A stretch of DNA of 64,000 nucleotides from Rathayibacter sp. VKM Ac-2754 (GTDB lineage: Bacteria > Actinomycetota > Actinomycetes > Actinomycetales > Microbacteriaceae): positions 62,001-126,000 of the forward strand of contig NZ_WUCC01000001.1 of the NCBI RefSeq assembly GCF_009807095.1, written 5' to 3'. Made by a program: the position numbers and the translations under genes. Shown here piece after piece: positions 47,113 to 57,170 of this stretch. Position 1 is the stretch's first letter; each line of letters begins with the position of its first letter. The notes under the pieces are model-generated. The model was not told where the DNA came from. It searched no databases and saw only the letters and a list, made by a program, of their open reading frames with translations.

Positions 47113-48084
47113 AACGCCGGTCTCGGACATCACCGAGGAAGTCATCGTCCCCGGGGTCAAGAAGAAGGACCCCATCGTCGTCGCCGACAACGTGAGCCGC
47201 CGATTCGGCGGCCTCACGGCGGTCGACGTCGCCCACCTCGAGATCCCGCGCGGATCGATCACCGCCCTCATCGGCCCCAACGGTGCCGGGAAGACCACGT
47301 TCTTCAACCTGCTCACCGGGTTCGACAAGCCCAACACGGGCAAGTGGAACTTCAAGGGCAAGAACCTCGCGAACGTGCCCGCCTACCGGGTGTCGCGGAT
47401 GGGGATGGTGCGCACCTTCCAGCTGACCAAGGCGCTCGGCGGCATGACGGTCCTCGAGAACATGCTGCTCGGCGCCAAGGGGCAGAAGGGCGAGAACATC
47501 CTCACCTCGCTGATCAAGCCCCTGTGGTCGAAGGAGGAGGACACGATCGAGGCGCGCGCGATCCGCCTGCTCGAGAAGTTCAAGCTCGACACCAAGAAGG
47601 ACGACTACGCGTCGAGCCTGTCGGGCGGCCAGAAGAAGCTGCTCGAGATGGCGCGCGCGCTGATGTCGGAGCCCGAGCTGGTCATGCTCGACGAGCCGAT
47701 GGCCGGCGTGAACCCGGCACTGACGCAGTCGCTCCTGGGCCACATCGTGAACCTGAAGGACGAGGGCATGACCGTCCTCTTCGTCGAGCACGACATGCAC
47801 ATGGTCAACACGATCGCCGACTGGGTGATCGTGATGGCCGAGGGCAAGGTCGTCGCGGAGGGCCCGCCCTCCACCGTCATGAACGACCAGGCCGTCATCG
47901 ACGCCTACCTGGGCGCGCACCACGACACCGATCTGGGCACCGTCGAGGGCCAGCTCGAGATCGCCGAGGAGATGGAGTCGGACCTCGTGCGCGAGGACGT
48001 CGAACGGCAGGCGCAGGAGACCGGCATCGTGCCCCCCTCCGCCGCGCCCGCCTCACCGGCGGTCGACTTCGGGAAGGATTCGAA

Positions 48085-48088
<4 letters not shown>
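47105..48088 (+). CDS. livG: Branched-chain amino acid ABC ATPase LivG
   Basis: 327 residues. Walker A GPNGAGKTT, signature LSGGQKKLLEMARAL, Walker B LVMLDEPMAG, and H-loop LFVEHDM. The protein is some 70 residues longer than usual LivG because of an acidic C-terminal tail. The start is TTG, overlapping the end of livM by eight bases. ATP hydrolysis powers uptake together with LivF. Confidence 0.92.
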
Positions 48089-48855
<767 letters not shown>

Positions 48856-48870
48856 GACCGCCGCACCACC

Positions 48871-48909
48871 GAGGGCCCGTCGTCCGCCGAGAGGCGACGG
48901 CGGGCCCTC
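48871..48909 (+). terminator. Hairpin terminator after livF
   Basis: GAGGGCCCGTCGTC pairs with GGCGGGCCCTC and neighbouring bases around a CCGCCGAGAGG loop, 16 bases after the livF stop. Confidence 0.75.
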
Positions 48910-48930
48910 GTCGTCCTCCGGAAGGATCGC

Positions 48931-49773
48931 ATGCGACGCATCGCGGGAGCGGCCGTCCTCGCCGCCATGGCGGCGCTGCTCTCGGGCTGCGCGCCGGACC
49001 TCGCGACGGAGCTGCCCGAGGGAGTGAGCGTCGGCATCCGGCAGAACCGCGACGACTACGGTCCGCGGCGCATCGAGGTGCTGATCGAGAACGGCACCGG
49101 CGCTCCGCTCGACGTCTGGGAGGCACGGCTCGACTCCTCCGCCTTCGCCGAGGCCGTCGCGACCGTCGAGCCCACGACCATCCGCGCCGGCACGACGACG
49201 GCGCTCCGGCTGGCGCTGCCGGCGCCCGACTGCTCGGCGGGCGAGGTGGGGGCGACCGTGCGCCTGGCCTTCACGCAGGGCGACGTGTCGGGGACGGTGA
49301 CGCTCGCGCCGGAGGACCCGTTCGACAGCATCACCCGGATCCACGACGAGGACTGCCTCGCCGAGCGCCTCGCCGACGTCGTCTCGATCGTGCCCGGCGA
49401 CACCGTCGTCGTCTCGGAGGAGGGCGGGGAGCCCGTCGCGCATCTGACGCTCACGCTCACCCCGACGGGCGGCACCGGGGCCGTGACCGTCGAGGGCGTC
49501 GCGCGCACGATCCTGCTGCGCCCCGCCTCGGGCGCCGACTCCTGGCCCGCGAGCGCGCGGCTCGACTCCGGTTCGGCGCCGATCGTGCTCGATCTCGCGA
49601 TCGTGCCCAGCAACTGCAACACCCACACGGTCTCGGAGGACAAGCGCGGGACGTTCCTGCCCGTCTCCGTCGCGATCGAGGGCGGGGCCTCCGGAGTCGT
49701 CTCCATCGGCGTCGGCGACGCCGTCCGCGGGGCGCTCTACGACTACATCGCCGAGGACTACTGCCGGTGGTGA
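48931..49773 (+). CDS. Lipoprotein of unknown function
   Basis: 280 residues. A lipobox LLSGC with Cys20 marks signal-peptidase II processing. The mature part has two beta-sandwich-like halves (about 30-125 and 150-270) with six Cys residues after the lipid Cys, and a strand RRIEVLIENGTGAPLDVWEARLD that looks like a DUF4352-type or Ig-like fold. I recognise no named family. The ATG follows GGAAGGA. It stands between the liv terminator and the small gene at 49998 and could be an independent surface protein. Confidence 0.65.
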   Translation: MRRIAGAAVLAAMAALLSGCAPDLATELPEGVSVGIRQNRDDYGPRRIEVLIENGTGAPLDVWEARLDSSAFAEAVATVEPTTIRAGTTTALRLALPAPDCSAGEVGATVRLAFTQGDVSGTVTLAPEDPFDSITRIHDEDCLAERLADVVSIVPGDTVVVSEEGGEPVAHLTLTLTPTGGTGAVTVEGVARTILLRPASGADSWPASARLDSGSAPIVLDLAIVPSNCNTHTVSEDKRGTFLPVSVAIEGGASGVVSIGVGDAVRGALYDYIAEDYCRW

Positions 49774-49997
49774 GGGACGACGCACGCGAGGATCTCTCCG
49801 ATGCAGCGCCCCCCGTGGGAGGGACGGGTGAAGGGGGGTCGTGCCGTAATTTTGGGGACACGAGACGTCGCTCCCGCCAGGACAGACGGACCCTTCCTCC
49901 CTGATCGGAGACGGATTCCCTCACGCGGCAGGCCGACGGATCCGCCAGACGGGCGCGCGACGGATGTCCTGCGCCGACCGCCTTCGAAGGAGCCGCC

Positions 49998-50201
49998 ATG
50001 AAGAGCTACACCCCTGCACCCGTCGCCCTCGGAGCGACCTTCGGGACCGGTGCGATCGGCGACTACGACCGCTGGTCGGTCGTCGGGGTGTACGCGCAGG
50101 TCGTCATCGCCGAGACCACCGGAGGCAAGCGCCGCAACTACAGCCGCTCCTTCGTCACGTACCGCCTCGCGCAGGAGGCGGAGCTGCTCCGCGCCTCCTA
50201 G
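49998..50201 (+). CDS. Hypothetical 67-residue protein
   Basis: A short, Tyr-rich protein (MKSYTPAPVALGATFGTGAI; later NYSRSFVTYRLAQEAELL) with no signal peptide or membrane helix. AAGGAG lies seven bases before the ATG, which supports translation. No family recognised. A 224-bp spacer with a run GTAATTTTGGGG precedes it, and the LacI gene converges from the other side. Confidence 0.5.
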   Translation: MKSYTPAPVALGATFGTGAIGDYDRWSVVGVYAQVVIAETTGGKRRNYSRSFVTYRLAQEAELLRAS

Positions 50202-50225
50202 CCCGCGCAGACACGACACGATCGA

Positions 50226-50254
50226 GCGCGCGTCCCCGTCAGGCGGACGCGCGC
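50226..50254. terminator. Hairpin between the 67-residue gene and lacI, spanning the lacI stop
   Basis: GCGCGCGTCC (50226-50235) and GGACGCGCGC (50245-50254) form a 10-bp stem around a loop that contains the lacI stop codon. It can serve both convergent genes. Confidence 0.6.
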
Positions 50255-51252
50255 TGGATCAGTTCCGTCGGGAGGATGATGGCCGCCGGCCTCTCCCCCG
50301 CGATGCTCTGCAGCAGCAGCCGCACCATCTCGTAGCTGATCCGCTGGAACGGCTGCCGCATCGTCGTGAGCGCCGGGTCGGTCGACAGGGCGACGATCGA
50401 GTCGTCGAAGCCGCCGACCGAGACGTCCTCCGGAACGCGCCGGCCCGCACGGCGCAGCGCGTCGATCGCGCCGGCCGCCATGCGGTCGTTCGCCGCGAAC
50501 ACCGCGTCGAGATCGGGGTGCGTCTCGAGCAGCTCGGTCATCGCCCGATCGCCGCTGGCCCGGCCGTAGTCGCCGTAGCGGACGAGGGCCTCGTCGTAGG
50601 CGTCGCCCAGCTCGCGCCGGTAGCCGGCGAGGCGGGTGAGACCGCCGGGCAGGTCCGGCGGTCCGGCGATGGTCGCGACCCGACGGCGGCCCTTCGAGCG
50701 CAGGAACGCCACCATCTCGCGGGCGCCCTCCTCGTCGTCGGCGGCGACGTAGCCCATCCGCTTCTCGTAGCCCAGCGGGATGCCGCAGGCGATGGCGGGC
50801 ACAGCGAGGTCCTGGATCTCGCGCAGGAGGCCCTGGCCGCCGTGCGCCGAGACCAGGAGCACGCCGTCGACGTGACCGGCACCGAGGTAGGCGAGCGCGC
50901 GCTTCTGCTCGGCGGTGCTGCCCGCCATGATCAGCACGAGCGAGACGGCGCGCTCGGCCAGGGCCGCCGCGGCTCCGGTCAGCAGGGTCGAGAAGTTCGG
51001 GTCCTCGAACAGCAGCTGGTGCTCCTCGGTGAGGAGGAACGCGACCGAGTCGGTGCGGTTCGTCGCGAGGCTCCGCGCGTGCGGATTCACGCGGTAGCCG
51101 GTCTTCTTGATCGCGGCCTCGACGGCGAGCTTCGCGTCCGGGCTGACCCACTTGCCTCCGTTGAGGACCCGCGACACTGTGCCGCGCGACACTCCCGCCT
51201 CGAGGGCGACGTGCTCGATCGTCGGACGCTGTCGGCCGGAGGCGGTGGTCAC
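50239..51252 (-). CDS. LacI-family transcriptional regulator of the galactoside cassette
   Basis: 337 residues: N-terminal DNA-binding helix (TIEHVALEAGVSRGTVSRVLNG) with the hinge helix, then a periplasmic-binding-protein-like sugar domain (FAANDRMAAGAIDALRRAG; VSVGGFDDS). It should repress the transport and GH42 genes and release them on binding a galactoside. TAAGCT at 51259-51264 (minus strand) ends six bases before the GTG, so it has its own leaderless promoter. Operator candidates are at 54665-54678 and 54772-54785. Confidence 0.9.
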   Translation of the reverse strand: MTTASGRQRPTIEHVALEAGVSRGTVSRVLNGGKWVSPDAKLAVEAAIKKTGYRVNPHARSLATNRTDSVAFLLTEEHQLLFEDPNFSTLLTGAAAALAERAVSLVLIMAGSTAEQKRALAYLGAGHVDGVLLVSAHGGQGLLREIQDLAVPAIACGIPLGYEKRMGYVAADDEEGAREMVAFLRSKGRRRVATIAGPPDLPGGLTRLAGYRRELGDAYDEALVRYGDYGRASGDRAMTELLETHPDLDAVFAANDRMAAGAIDALRRAGRRVPEDVSVGGFDDSIVALSTDPALTTMRQPFQRISYEMVRLLLQSIAGERPAAIILPTELIQRASA

Positions 51253-51289
51253 CCGGTCAGCTTAGGGTGCCCGGCGCCCGCGACCGAGG

Positions 51290-52195
51290 TCACGCCTTCA
51301 CCGCGCCCGCGGCCAGGTCGACCTTCCAGAACCGCTGCAGGACCAGGAAGATCGCGATCAGCGGGATCACCGAGAGCAGCGCTCCGGTGATGACGAGCGT
51401 GTACAGCGACGGAGCGGACGCACCCTGGTTGAGCAGCCCGTTCAGGCCGACGGTGAGCGGGAACAGCTCGTCGTTGCCGAGCATGATGTACGGCAGCATG
51501 AAGTTGTTCCAGATCGCGACGAACTGGAAGAGGAAGATCGTGACGAGTCCGGGCAGGAGCATCGGGGTCGCGATCCTGGTGAAGATGTACATCTCCCCGG
51601 CGCCCTCGGTGCGAGCCGCCTCGATGACGTCGGTGGGGACGGCGGCGGCGGCGTAGATCCGCGCGAGGTAGATGCCGTACGGGCTGATGATCTGCGGCAG
51701 CAGCACTCCCCAGAAGGTGTTGGTCAGCCCGACGTTCGCGAGCAGGAAGTACTGCGGGATGGCGAGGATCACGCCGGGTACCAGCACGCCCATCAGCAGG
51801 ACGTTGAAGACGACCTTCTTGCCCGGGAACTCGAACTTCGCGAGCACGTAGCCCGACAGCGCCGAGATCCAGGTGGAGGCGATCGCGCCGATGCCGGCGT
51901 AGAGCGCGGTGTTCAGCATCCAGCGCCAGAAGAGTCCGTCGCGGTACGAGGTCAGCGCGACGATGTTGTCGATCAGGTGCGAGCTCGGCGCGAGGGTGAA
52001 CGTCGAGAAGAGCTCGCCGCCGTCCTTCGTGGAGGCCATCAGCACCCAGAACACGGGGAAGAGGCAGTAGATCGCGCCGACCAGGAGGATGCCGGTCGAG
52101 ATCGCGCTCGGCCGCTCCCTGCGGGCGAGGGGCGAGCGCGAGGCGCGCGGGGACGGTGCTGCAGTGCGGGAGCGCGGGGCGGTGGTGGCGGTCAT
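51290..52195 (-). CDS. Carbohydrate ABC transporter permease, MalG type
   Basis: 301 residues with six helices and the EAA loop VIEAARTEGAGEMYIFTRIATP. It pairs with the MalF-type permease whose stop is three bases away. AGGAGGA before the ATG overlaps the end of that gene, so the two are coupled. No ATPase is in the cluster, as usual where one shared MsiK-like ATPase serves many sugar transporters. Confidence 0.9.
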   Translation of the reverse strand: MTATTAPRSRTAAPSPRASRSPLARRERPSAISTGILLVGAIYCLFPVFWVLMASTKDGGELFSTFTLAPSSHLIDNIVALTSYRDGLFWRWMLNTALYAGIGAIASTWISALSGYVLAKFEFPGKKVVFNVLLMGVLVPGVILAIPQYFLLANVGLTNTFWGVLLPQIISPYGIYLARIYAAAAVPTDVIEAARTEGAGEMYIFTRIATPMLLPGLVTIFLFQFVAIWNNFMLPYIMLGNDELFPLTVGLNGLLNQGASAPSLYTLVITGALLSVIPLIAIFLVLQRFWKVDLAAGAVKA

Positions 52196-52198
52196 GGA

Positions 52199-53185
52199 TC
52201 AGTCCTCCTGTCCGAAGGCTCGCTTCTGCACGACCCGGAGGAAGAGGAAGGAGATGATGAAGGTGGCCAGGGCGATCACGACGGAGGTCGCCGCGGCGGA
52301 GTAGATGTCGTCGCGGGTGAACGCGTCGCGGTAGACGAGCATGAGCGGCGACCAGCTGGTCGAGAGGCTGTTGGTGAGCGGGCGCAGCGTGGTCGGCTCG
52401 GCGAAGACCTGCAGGGTCGCGACCATCGAGAACAGCGCCGTCATCACCAGGGCCGGCGCGAGGATCGGGATCTTGATCCGCAGGGCGATCTGGACCTCGC
52501 TCGCCCCGTCGATCCGGGCGGCCTCGTAGATGTCGCTCGAGACCGCCTTCAGCGAGGTGTAGATGACGATCATGTTGAAGCCGACTCCGCCCCACAGCGC
52601 GATGTTGGCGATGCCGAAGATCACCGCTCCGGAGGAGAGCAGGCTCGGCGCATCCCAGCCGAGGCGTTCGAAGACGTAGTAGAAGGGGCTCACCGCGGGG
52701 AGGTAGAGGAAGCCCCAGAGCAGCGAGCTGATCACGGCGGGCACCGCATAGGGCAGGAAGATCGAGATCCGCGAGAAACCGACGGCGCGGGTGCGCTTGG
52801 AGTCGAGGAGGAGCGCGAAGAGCAGCGCGAGGCCGAGCATGCACGGGATGAGGATGAGGCCGTAGAGCAGCACCCGGCCGACGCTGGCGGCGAACTCGGG
52901 GTCGGACAGCGCCGAGACGTAGTTCTCGATGCCGGCGAACACCTGCTTCTGCGCGCCCGAGCCCAGACCCAGCCCGCTGACCTGCTTCTTCTGGAAGCTG
53001 AGGAACAGGGTGTAGAGGATGGGCGCGGCCATGAAGGCGACGAAGAGCACGATGCCCGGCGCGAGCATCGCGTACGGCACGCCGACGCGGGAGCGCCAGC
53101 CGGCGCGGCCTCGGGAGGCGGGTCGGCCCCGGCCGCTCGGCGGCGCGGTGCCGTCGGCGGGTCGGCTGATCGTGGGAGCGGTCAT
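52199..53185 (-). CDS. Carbohydrate ABC transporter permease, MalF type
   Basis: 328 residues: a basic Pro/Arg-rich N-terminus, six helices (VPYAMLAPGIVLFVAFMAAP) and the EAA loop DIYEAARIDGASEVQIALRIKIP. The ATG at 53185 follows GAGGACC. It lies 104 bases after the binding-protein gene and forms the channel with the MalG-type partner. Confidence 0.9.
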   Translation of the reverse strand: MTAPTISRPADGTAPPSGRGRPASRGRAGWRSRVGVPYAMLAPGIVLFVAFMAAPILYTLFLSFQKKQVSGLGLGSGAQKQVFAGIENYVSALSDPEFAASVGRVLLYGLILIPCMLGLALLFALLLDSKRTRAVGFSRISIFLPYAVPAVISSLLWGFLYLPAVSPFYYVFERLGWDAPSLLSSGAVIFGIANIALWGGVGFNMIVIYTSLKAVSSDIYEAARIDGASEVQIALRIKIPILAPALVMTALFSMVATLQVFAEPTTLRPLTNSLSTSWSPLMLVYRDAFTRDDIYSAAATSVVIALATFIISFLFLRVVQKRAFGQED

Positions 53186-53289
53186 CGCTGGTCCTCGTCC
53201 TGCTTGCTGAGTGGTTCGAGTGCGGCTGCGGCCGCACGGGAGGGGGGCGGTGAGGAGGCGGGGACGCGTGGCCCCCGCCTCCGTCACCG

Positions 53290-54591
53290 CTACTTCACGG
53301 AGAAGCCGCTGGAGACCAGGTCGTCCTCGGTGATGGACTGCATCGAGGCGACGGCGTCGACGAAGGCCTGCTTCGTCTTGGCGTCGGCGGCCTTGGCGAA
53401 CTCGTCGTTGTAGGCGCTGAAGGCCACGTTGACGTTGGGCCCGTAGGTGAACGACGACACGGTGTCGGCGGCCTCGGCCGCGACGTCGTAGAAGTCGGCC
53501 TGGGTGCTGAAGAACTCGGGCGAGGTCGTCAGAGCGTCCGAGGCGGCCTCGGTCGCGGCCGGGTACACGCCGGAGATGTCGGCGAGAGCGGCGACCGCTT
53601 CGGGGTCGCTGTTCAGCCAGGTGGCGAACTCGACCGCGGCGTCGACCTTGTCCGACTGCGTCGTGATCGCCGTGCTCGAGCCGCCCCAGTTGCCGTTCGA
53701 GGGTGCGGAGGCGTCCCACTGCGGCAGCGGGGCAGCGGTCCAGAGACCCGCGGTGTCGGGGGCGTTGCCGCCGAGGACTCCGGGAGCCCAGACCGAGCTG
53801 ATCCAGCCGACCTGCGAGCCGTCGTTCAGGCCGGCGTTCCACTCGGGGGTGTACATCGGCTTGTTGTCGATGGCACCCTCCTCGACCAGGCCGCCCCAGT
53901 AGTCGGCGACCTTCTCGGTGGGGCCGGCGTCGATGTCGACGCCCCAGCTCTGGTCGTCGATGGACCACCAGGAGGCGCCCGCCTGCTGCGTGAGACCGGC
54001 GAACCAGCCCGCGTCGTTGGCCGAGAACGTGCCGAGGTACTTCGACGGGTCGGACTGGTGCACGGCGCGCGCCACCTCGGCGTACTCGTCCCAGGTGGTG
54101 GGGATCGCGAGGCCGAGGCTGTCGAGGATGTCGGTGCGGTAGTAGGCCATCATCGGGCCGGAGTCCTGCGGGATCGCGTAGACCGCGTCTCCGCCCAGGG
54201 TGACCGACGACCAGACGCCGTCGGAGTACTCGCCCGCGAGGTCGTCCGGGATCTCGCCCGAGAGGTCGGCGAGCGCGTCGGAGGCGACCAGCGTCGGGAT
54301 CTTCTGGTACTCGGCCTGGATCAGGTCGGGGGCGCCGCTGCCCGCCTTGATGGCGGTGAGCAGCTTGGTGATGGCGGGGTCGCCGCCGTCCTGCTTGTTG
54401 ACCGTGACCTGGATGTCCGGGTTCTCGGAGTTCCAGATGTCGACGACCTGCTCGAGGTTCGGAGCCCAGGCCCAGTAGTTCAGTTCTACCGGACCGGAAC
54501 CGCCGCCGTCGCCCGAGGCGGTGCAGCCGGTGAGAGCCAGGGCGGCGACCGCCGCGGTGGTGATGGCTGCCCTGCGGAGTGATGTGCGCAT
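53290..54591 (-). CDS. Extracellular sugar-binding lipoprotein (solute-binding protein)
   Basis: 433 residues. Lipobox LTGC with Cys23; mature domain of the cluster B/MalE-like class (LNYWAWAPNLEQVVDIWNSENPDIQVTV; YFSV-like later segments). It catches an oligosaccharide, probably a beta-galactoside in this context, for the MalF/MalG pair. AAGGAGG lies five bases before the ATG. Its promoter has TTGACA and an overlapping LacI-type site. First gene of the minus-strand transport operon. Confidence 0.92.
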   Translation of the reverse strand: MRTSLRRAAITTAAVAALALTGCTASGDGGGSGPVELNYWAWAPNLEQVVDIWNSENPDIQVTVNKQDGGDPAITKLLTAIKAGSGAPDLIQAEYQKIPTLVASDALADLSGEIPDDLAGEYSDGVWSSVTLGGDAVYAIPQDSGPMMAYYRTDILDSLGLAIPTTWDEYAEVARAVHQSDPSKYLGTFSANDAGWFAGLTQQAGASWWSIDDQSWGVDIDAGPTEKVADYWGGLVEEGAIDNKPMYTPEWNAGLNDGSQVGWISSVWAPGVLGGNAPDTAGLWTAAPLPQWDASAPSNGNWGGSSTAITTQSDKVDAAVEFATWLNSDPEAVAALADISGVYPAATEAASDALTTSPEFFSTQADFYDVAAEAADTVSSFTYGPNVNVAFSAYNDEFAKAADAKTKQAFVDAVASMQSITEDDLVSSGFSVK

Positions 54592-54664
54592 TCGTCCTCC
54601 TTGTCGAAAGTGCTGTGGATGTGGTGCACAGGGCTCCGACGGGGGTGAGGACGACGGTGTGCCT

Positions 54665-54678
54665 GTGAGCGGTTACAG
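54665..54678. promoter_or_regulatory. LacI-type operator O1 at the binding-protein promoter
   Basis: TGTGAGCGGTTACA is symmetric at 10 of 14 positions around a central CG, as in LacI/GalR operators. It starts right after the -10 of the minus-strand promoter and covers its start point. Confidence 0.65.
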
Positions 54679-54707
54679 TTACACACGCCCTGACCGGGAT
54701 TGTCAAC
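54679..54707 (-). promoter_or_regulatory. Promoter of the galactoside transport operon
   Basis: On the minus strand, TTGACA (54707-54702) and TGTAAC (54684-54679) are 17 bases apart. The -35 is a perfect consensus; the start point would fall inside O1. Confidence 0.65.
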
Positions 54708-54765
54708 TCAGGCGATCCGCGGGTTCGAGGGCTACTGCGCCGTTCTGTGCGGATCTGATCCGTGC

Positions 54766-54785
54766 TAGAACTGGGAGCGCACACA
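54766..54785 (+). promoter_or_regulatory. GH42 promoter -10 and LacI-type operator O2
   Basis: TAGAAC (54766-54771) is a -10 candidate with TTCTGT 17 bases upstream. TGGGAGCGCACACA (54772-54785) shares 10 of 14 bases with O1 and is itself partly symmetric around GCGC. Confidence 0.45.
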
Positions 54786-54803
54786 GTCAAAGGAGATCGA
54801 CGC

Positions 54804-56870
54804 ATGACCAGCGACCTCAGCACCCCCGTCGCGTCGGCGGCCCGTGAGAGCCCCCGCACCGCCGCCCTCGGCCGACCAGGACGGGCGCTGCTCGGCGGTC
54901 GCGCCGAGATCCGCTACGGCGGCGACTACAACCCCGAGCAGTGGCCCCGCGAGGTGTGGCACGAGGACATCGCGCTGATGCGCAGCGCCGGCGTGAACCT
55001 CGTCAGCATCGGGATCTTCTCGTGGGCCCTCCTGGAGCCGCGCGAGGGCGAGTACGACTTCTCCTTCCTCGACGAGCTGATCGAGCTGCTGCACGACGCC
55101 GGCATCGACGTCGACCTGGCGACCCCGACCGCCGCTCCCCCGGCCTGGTTCTGGGCGAAGCACCCCGCAGCGCGCCCCGTCACCCGCGAGGGCGTCACCC
55201 TCGGCTGGGGCTCCCGCGGCATGGTGAGCCCGAGCTCACCCGAGTACCGCGCGGCGTGCGTCGCGCTGACGGAGCGGCTCGCCGAGCGCTACGCGGCGCA
55301 TCCGGCTGTCGTGCTCTGGCACGTGCACAACGAGTACGGCGCACCCATCAGCGAGGACTACTCCGAGGTCAGCGTCCTGGCCTTCCGTCGCTGGCTGCTG
55401 CGGCGCTACGGCTCCCTCGAGGCGCTCAACGCCGCCTGGGGCACGCTGTTCTGGGGTCAGGTCTACGGCGAGTGGGAGGAGATCGACGCCCCCCGCCTCT
55501 CGGCCAGCGTCGTCAACCAGACCCAGCGCCTCGACTTCGCGCGCTTCACCTCTGACGCCCTGCTCGAGTGCTTCACGGCCGAGCGCGACGCCATCAAGCG
55601 CTTCGCCCCGAGCACTCCCGTCACCACCAACTTCATGGCGACGAACTGCCCCTCCGTGGACCTCTGGAAGTGGCGCTCGGAGGTCGACCTCGTCGCCAAC
55701 GACCACTACCTGGTCGCCGAGCGGCGCGACAACCACGTGCTGCTCGCGATGGACGCCGATCTCACCCGCTCCCTCGCCGGCGGTGCGCCGTGGATCCTGA
55801 TGGAGCACTCGACCTCCGCCGTGAACTGGCAGCCGCGCAACATCGCCAAGCGCCCCGGCGAGCTCGCGCGCAACAGCATGAGCCACCTGGCCCGCGGGGC
55901 CGACGCGATCCTCTACTTCCAGTTCCGCGCCTCGCGCTACGGAGCCGAGAAGTTCCACTCCGCGATGCTGCCGCACGCGGGTGTCGGCAGCCGCGTCTGG
56001 AAGGAGGTCGTCGCCCTCGGCGACGAGCTCGCCGGACTGTCGGAGGTGCTCGGCTCGCGAGTGAGCGCCCGTGCCGCGATCCTGTGGGACTGGGAGTCGT
56101 TCTGGGCTCAGGACCTCGAGTGGCGGCCCTCGGTCGAGCTCGAGCACCGCGAGCGGGTCATCGCGTACTACACCGAGCTCTGGCGGCGCGGCGTCACGGT
56201 CGACTTCGCCCACCCCGGTGCCGACCTGTCCGGCTACGACATCGTCCTCGCGCCGGCGCTGTACCTCATCGACGACGCATCGCGCGCGAACCTCGAGGAC
56301 TACGTGCGCTCGGGCGGCACCTTCCTCGCCTCCTACTTCTCCGGGGTCGTCGACGAGAACGACGCCGTGCACGCGGGCGGCGCACCGGGCGCCCTGCGCG
56401 AGGTGCTCGGAGTCGCGGTGCCGGAGTTCCTGCCGCTGTACGAGGACCAGGTCGTCACCCTGGGCTCCGGCGCCTCGGCGTCGGGCTGGGCCGAGGAGGT
56501 CGTGCTCGAGGGCGCCGACTCCGTCTCCGACTACACCGACGGCCCCGCCGCCGGGTCGCCCGCGGTGACCCGGAACCTGTACGGAGCCGGAGTCTCCTGG
56601 TACGTCTCGACGCGCCTCGCAGGGGACGACCTCGGCGCCGTGGTCGAGGACGCGCTGCGCGACGCCGGCATCGAGGCGGTGCTCGGCGAGCCCGGCCTCG
56701 AGACGGTCGTCCGCTCGGGCGACGAGGCCGACTTCGTCTTCCACCTCAACCACTCCGAAGCCGACGTCACCGTCGCGGCGACCGGTGTCGAGCTGCTCAC
56801 CGGCGCGGATGCGGCGGGCTCGCTCGTCGTCCCCGCCGGCCTCGTGCGGGTGCTGCGCCGCCCGCGCTGA
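54804..56870 (+). CDS. Beta-galactosidase, glycoside hydrolase family 42
   Basis: 688 residues. GH42 A-domain barrel with GGDYNPEQWPREVWHEDI near the N-terminus, catalytic acid/base Glu177 in HVHNEYG, nucleophile Glu334 in WILMEHSTS, a trimerisation domain (about 400-610) and a small C-terminal beta domain. There is no signal peptide, so imported galactosides are cut in the cytosol. The ATG at 54804 has AAAGGAG seven bases before it. It is transcribed away from the transport operon and shares its control region. Confidence 0.95.
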   Translation: MTSDLSTPVASAARESPRTAALGRPGRALLGGRAEIRYGGDYNPEQWPREVWHEDIALMRSAGVNLVSIGIFSWALLEPREGEYDFSFLDELIELLHDAGIDVDLATPTAAPPAWFWAKHPAARPVTREGVTLGWGSRGMVSPSSPEYRAACVALTERLAERYAAHPAVVLWHVHNEYGAPISEDYSEVSVLAFRRWLLRRYGSLEALNAAWGTLFWGQVYGEWEEIDAPRLSASVVNQTQRLDFARFTSDALLECFTAERDAIKRFAPSTPVTTNFMATNCPSVDLWKWRSEVDLVANDHYLVAERRDNHVLLAMDADLTRSLAGGAPWILMEHSTSAVNWQPRNIAKRPGELARNSMSHLARGADAILYFQFRASRYGAEKFHSAMLPHAGVGSRVWKEVVALGDELAGLSEVLGSRVSARAAILWDWESFWAQDLEWRPSVELEHRERVIAYYTELWRRGVTVDFAHPGADLSGYDIVLAPALYLIDDASRANLEDYVRSGGTFLASYFSGVVDENDAVHAGGAPGALREVLGVAVPEFLPLYEDQVVTLGSGASASGWAEEVVLEGADSVSDYTDGPAAGSPAVTRNLYGAGVSWYVSTRLAGDDLGAVVEDALRDAGIEAVLGEPGLETVVRSGDEADFVFHLNHSEADVTVAATGVELLTGADAAGSLVVPAGLVRVLRRPR

Positions 56871-56931
56871 CGTCTCGCGCCTCCCGACGGCCCGCCCGAC
56901 CCTCCGGTCAGGCGGGCCGTCGGCGTTCCCG

Positions 56932-57075
56932 GTGCACGCTCTGCAGGTGCTGGTGCGGTCTGACGGTGCCCGTGCGATCTGCAGGAGCCGGTGCGATCTG
57001 CAGGCGATGCGCGCCGAGACGGCCGGATCACCGCAGGAACCGCTCCGGTGCGGGGCGAGCTCCTGCAGACCGCAC
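56932..57075. repeat. Family B repeat, copy 2: 19-bp tandem repeats closed by an inverted copy
   Basis: GTGCGGTCTGACGG, GTGCGATCTGCAGG and GTGCGATCTGCAGG start at 56953, 56972 and 56991, again a 19-bp period, after a leading partial unit at 56932. CCTGCAGACCGCAC at 57062-57075 closes it in inverse. It fills most of the 300-bp spacer between convergent genes; nothing else is seen there except the hairpin at 57111. Confidence 0.8.
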
Positions 57076-57110
57076 CTCCGCCCCGCACGCGACACCCCGC
57101 GCACGACGAA

Positions 57111-57136
57111 GGGGCCCGGTCCGAAGACCGAGCCCC
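57111..57136 (-). terminator. Hairpin terminator after livK
   Basis: GGGGCCCGGTC and GACCGAGCCCC form a stem with one mismatch around CGAA, 34 bases after the livK stop on the minus strand. Confidence 0.65.
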
Positions 57137-57170
57137 TGAGTGTCACGACCGGAGTCGTGTCACCCGATCG

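Noticed and set aside
51290-54591. Missing ATPase as a sign of a broken sugar transporter
   Set aside because: Actinobacterial sugar transporters often use one shared MsiK-type ATPase encoded elsewhere, so absence here is normal.
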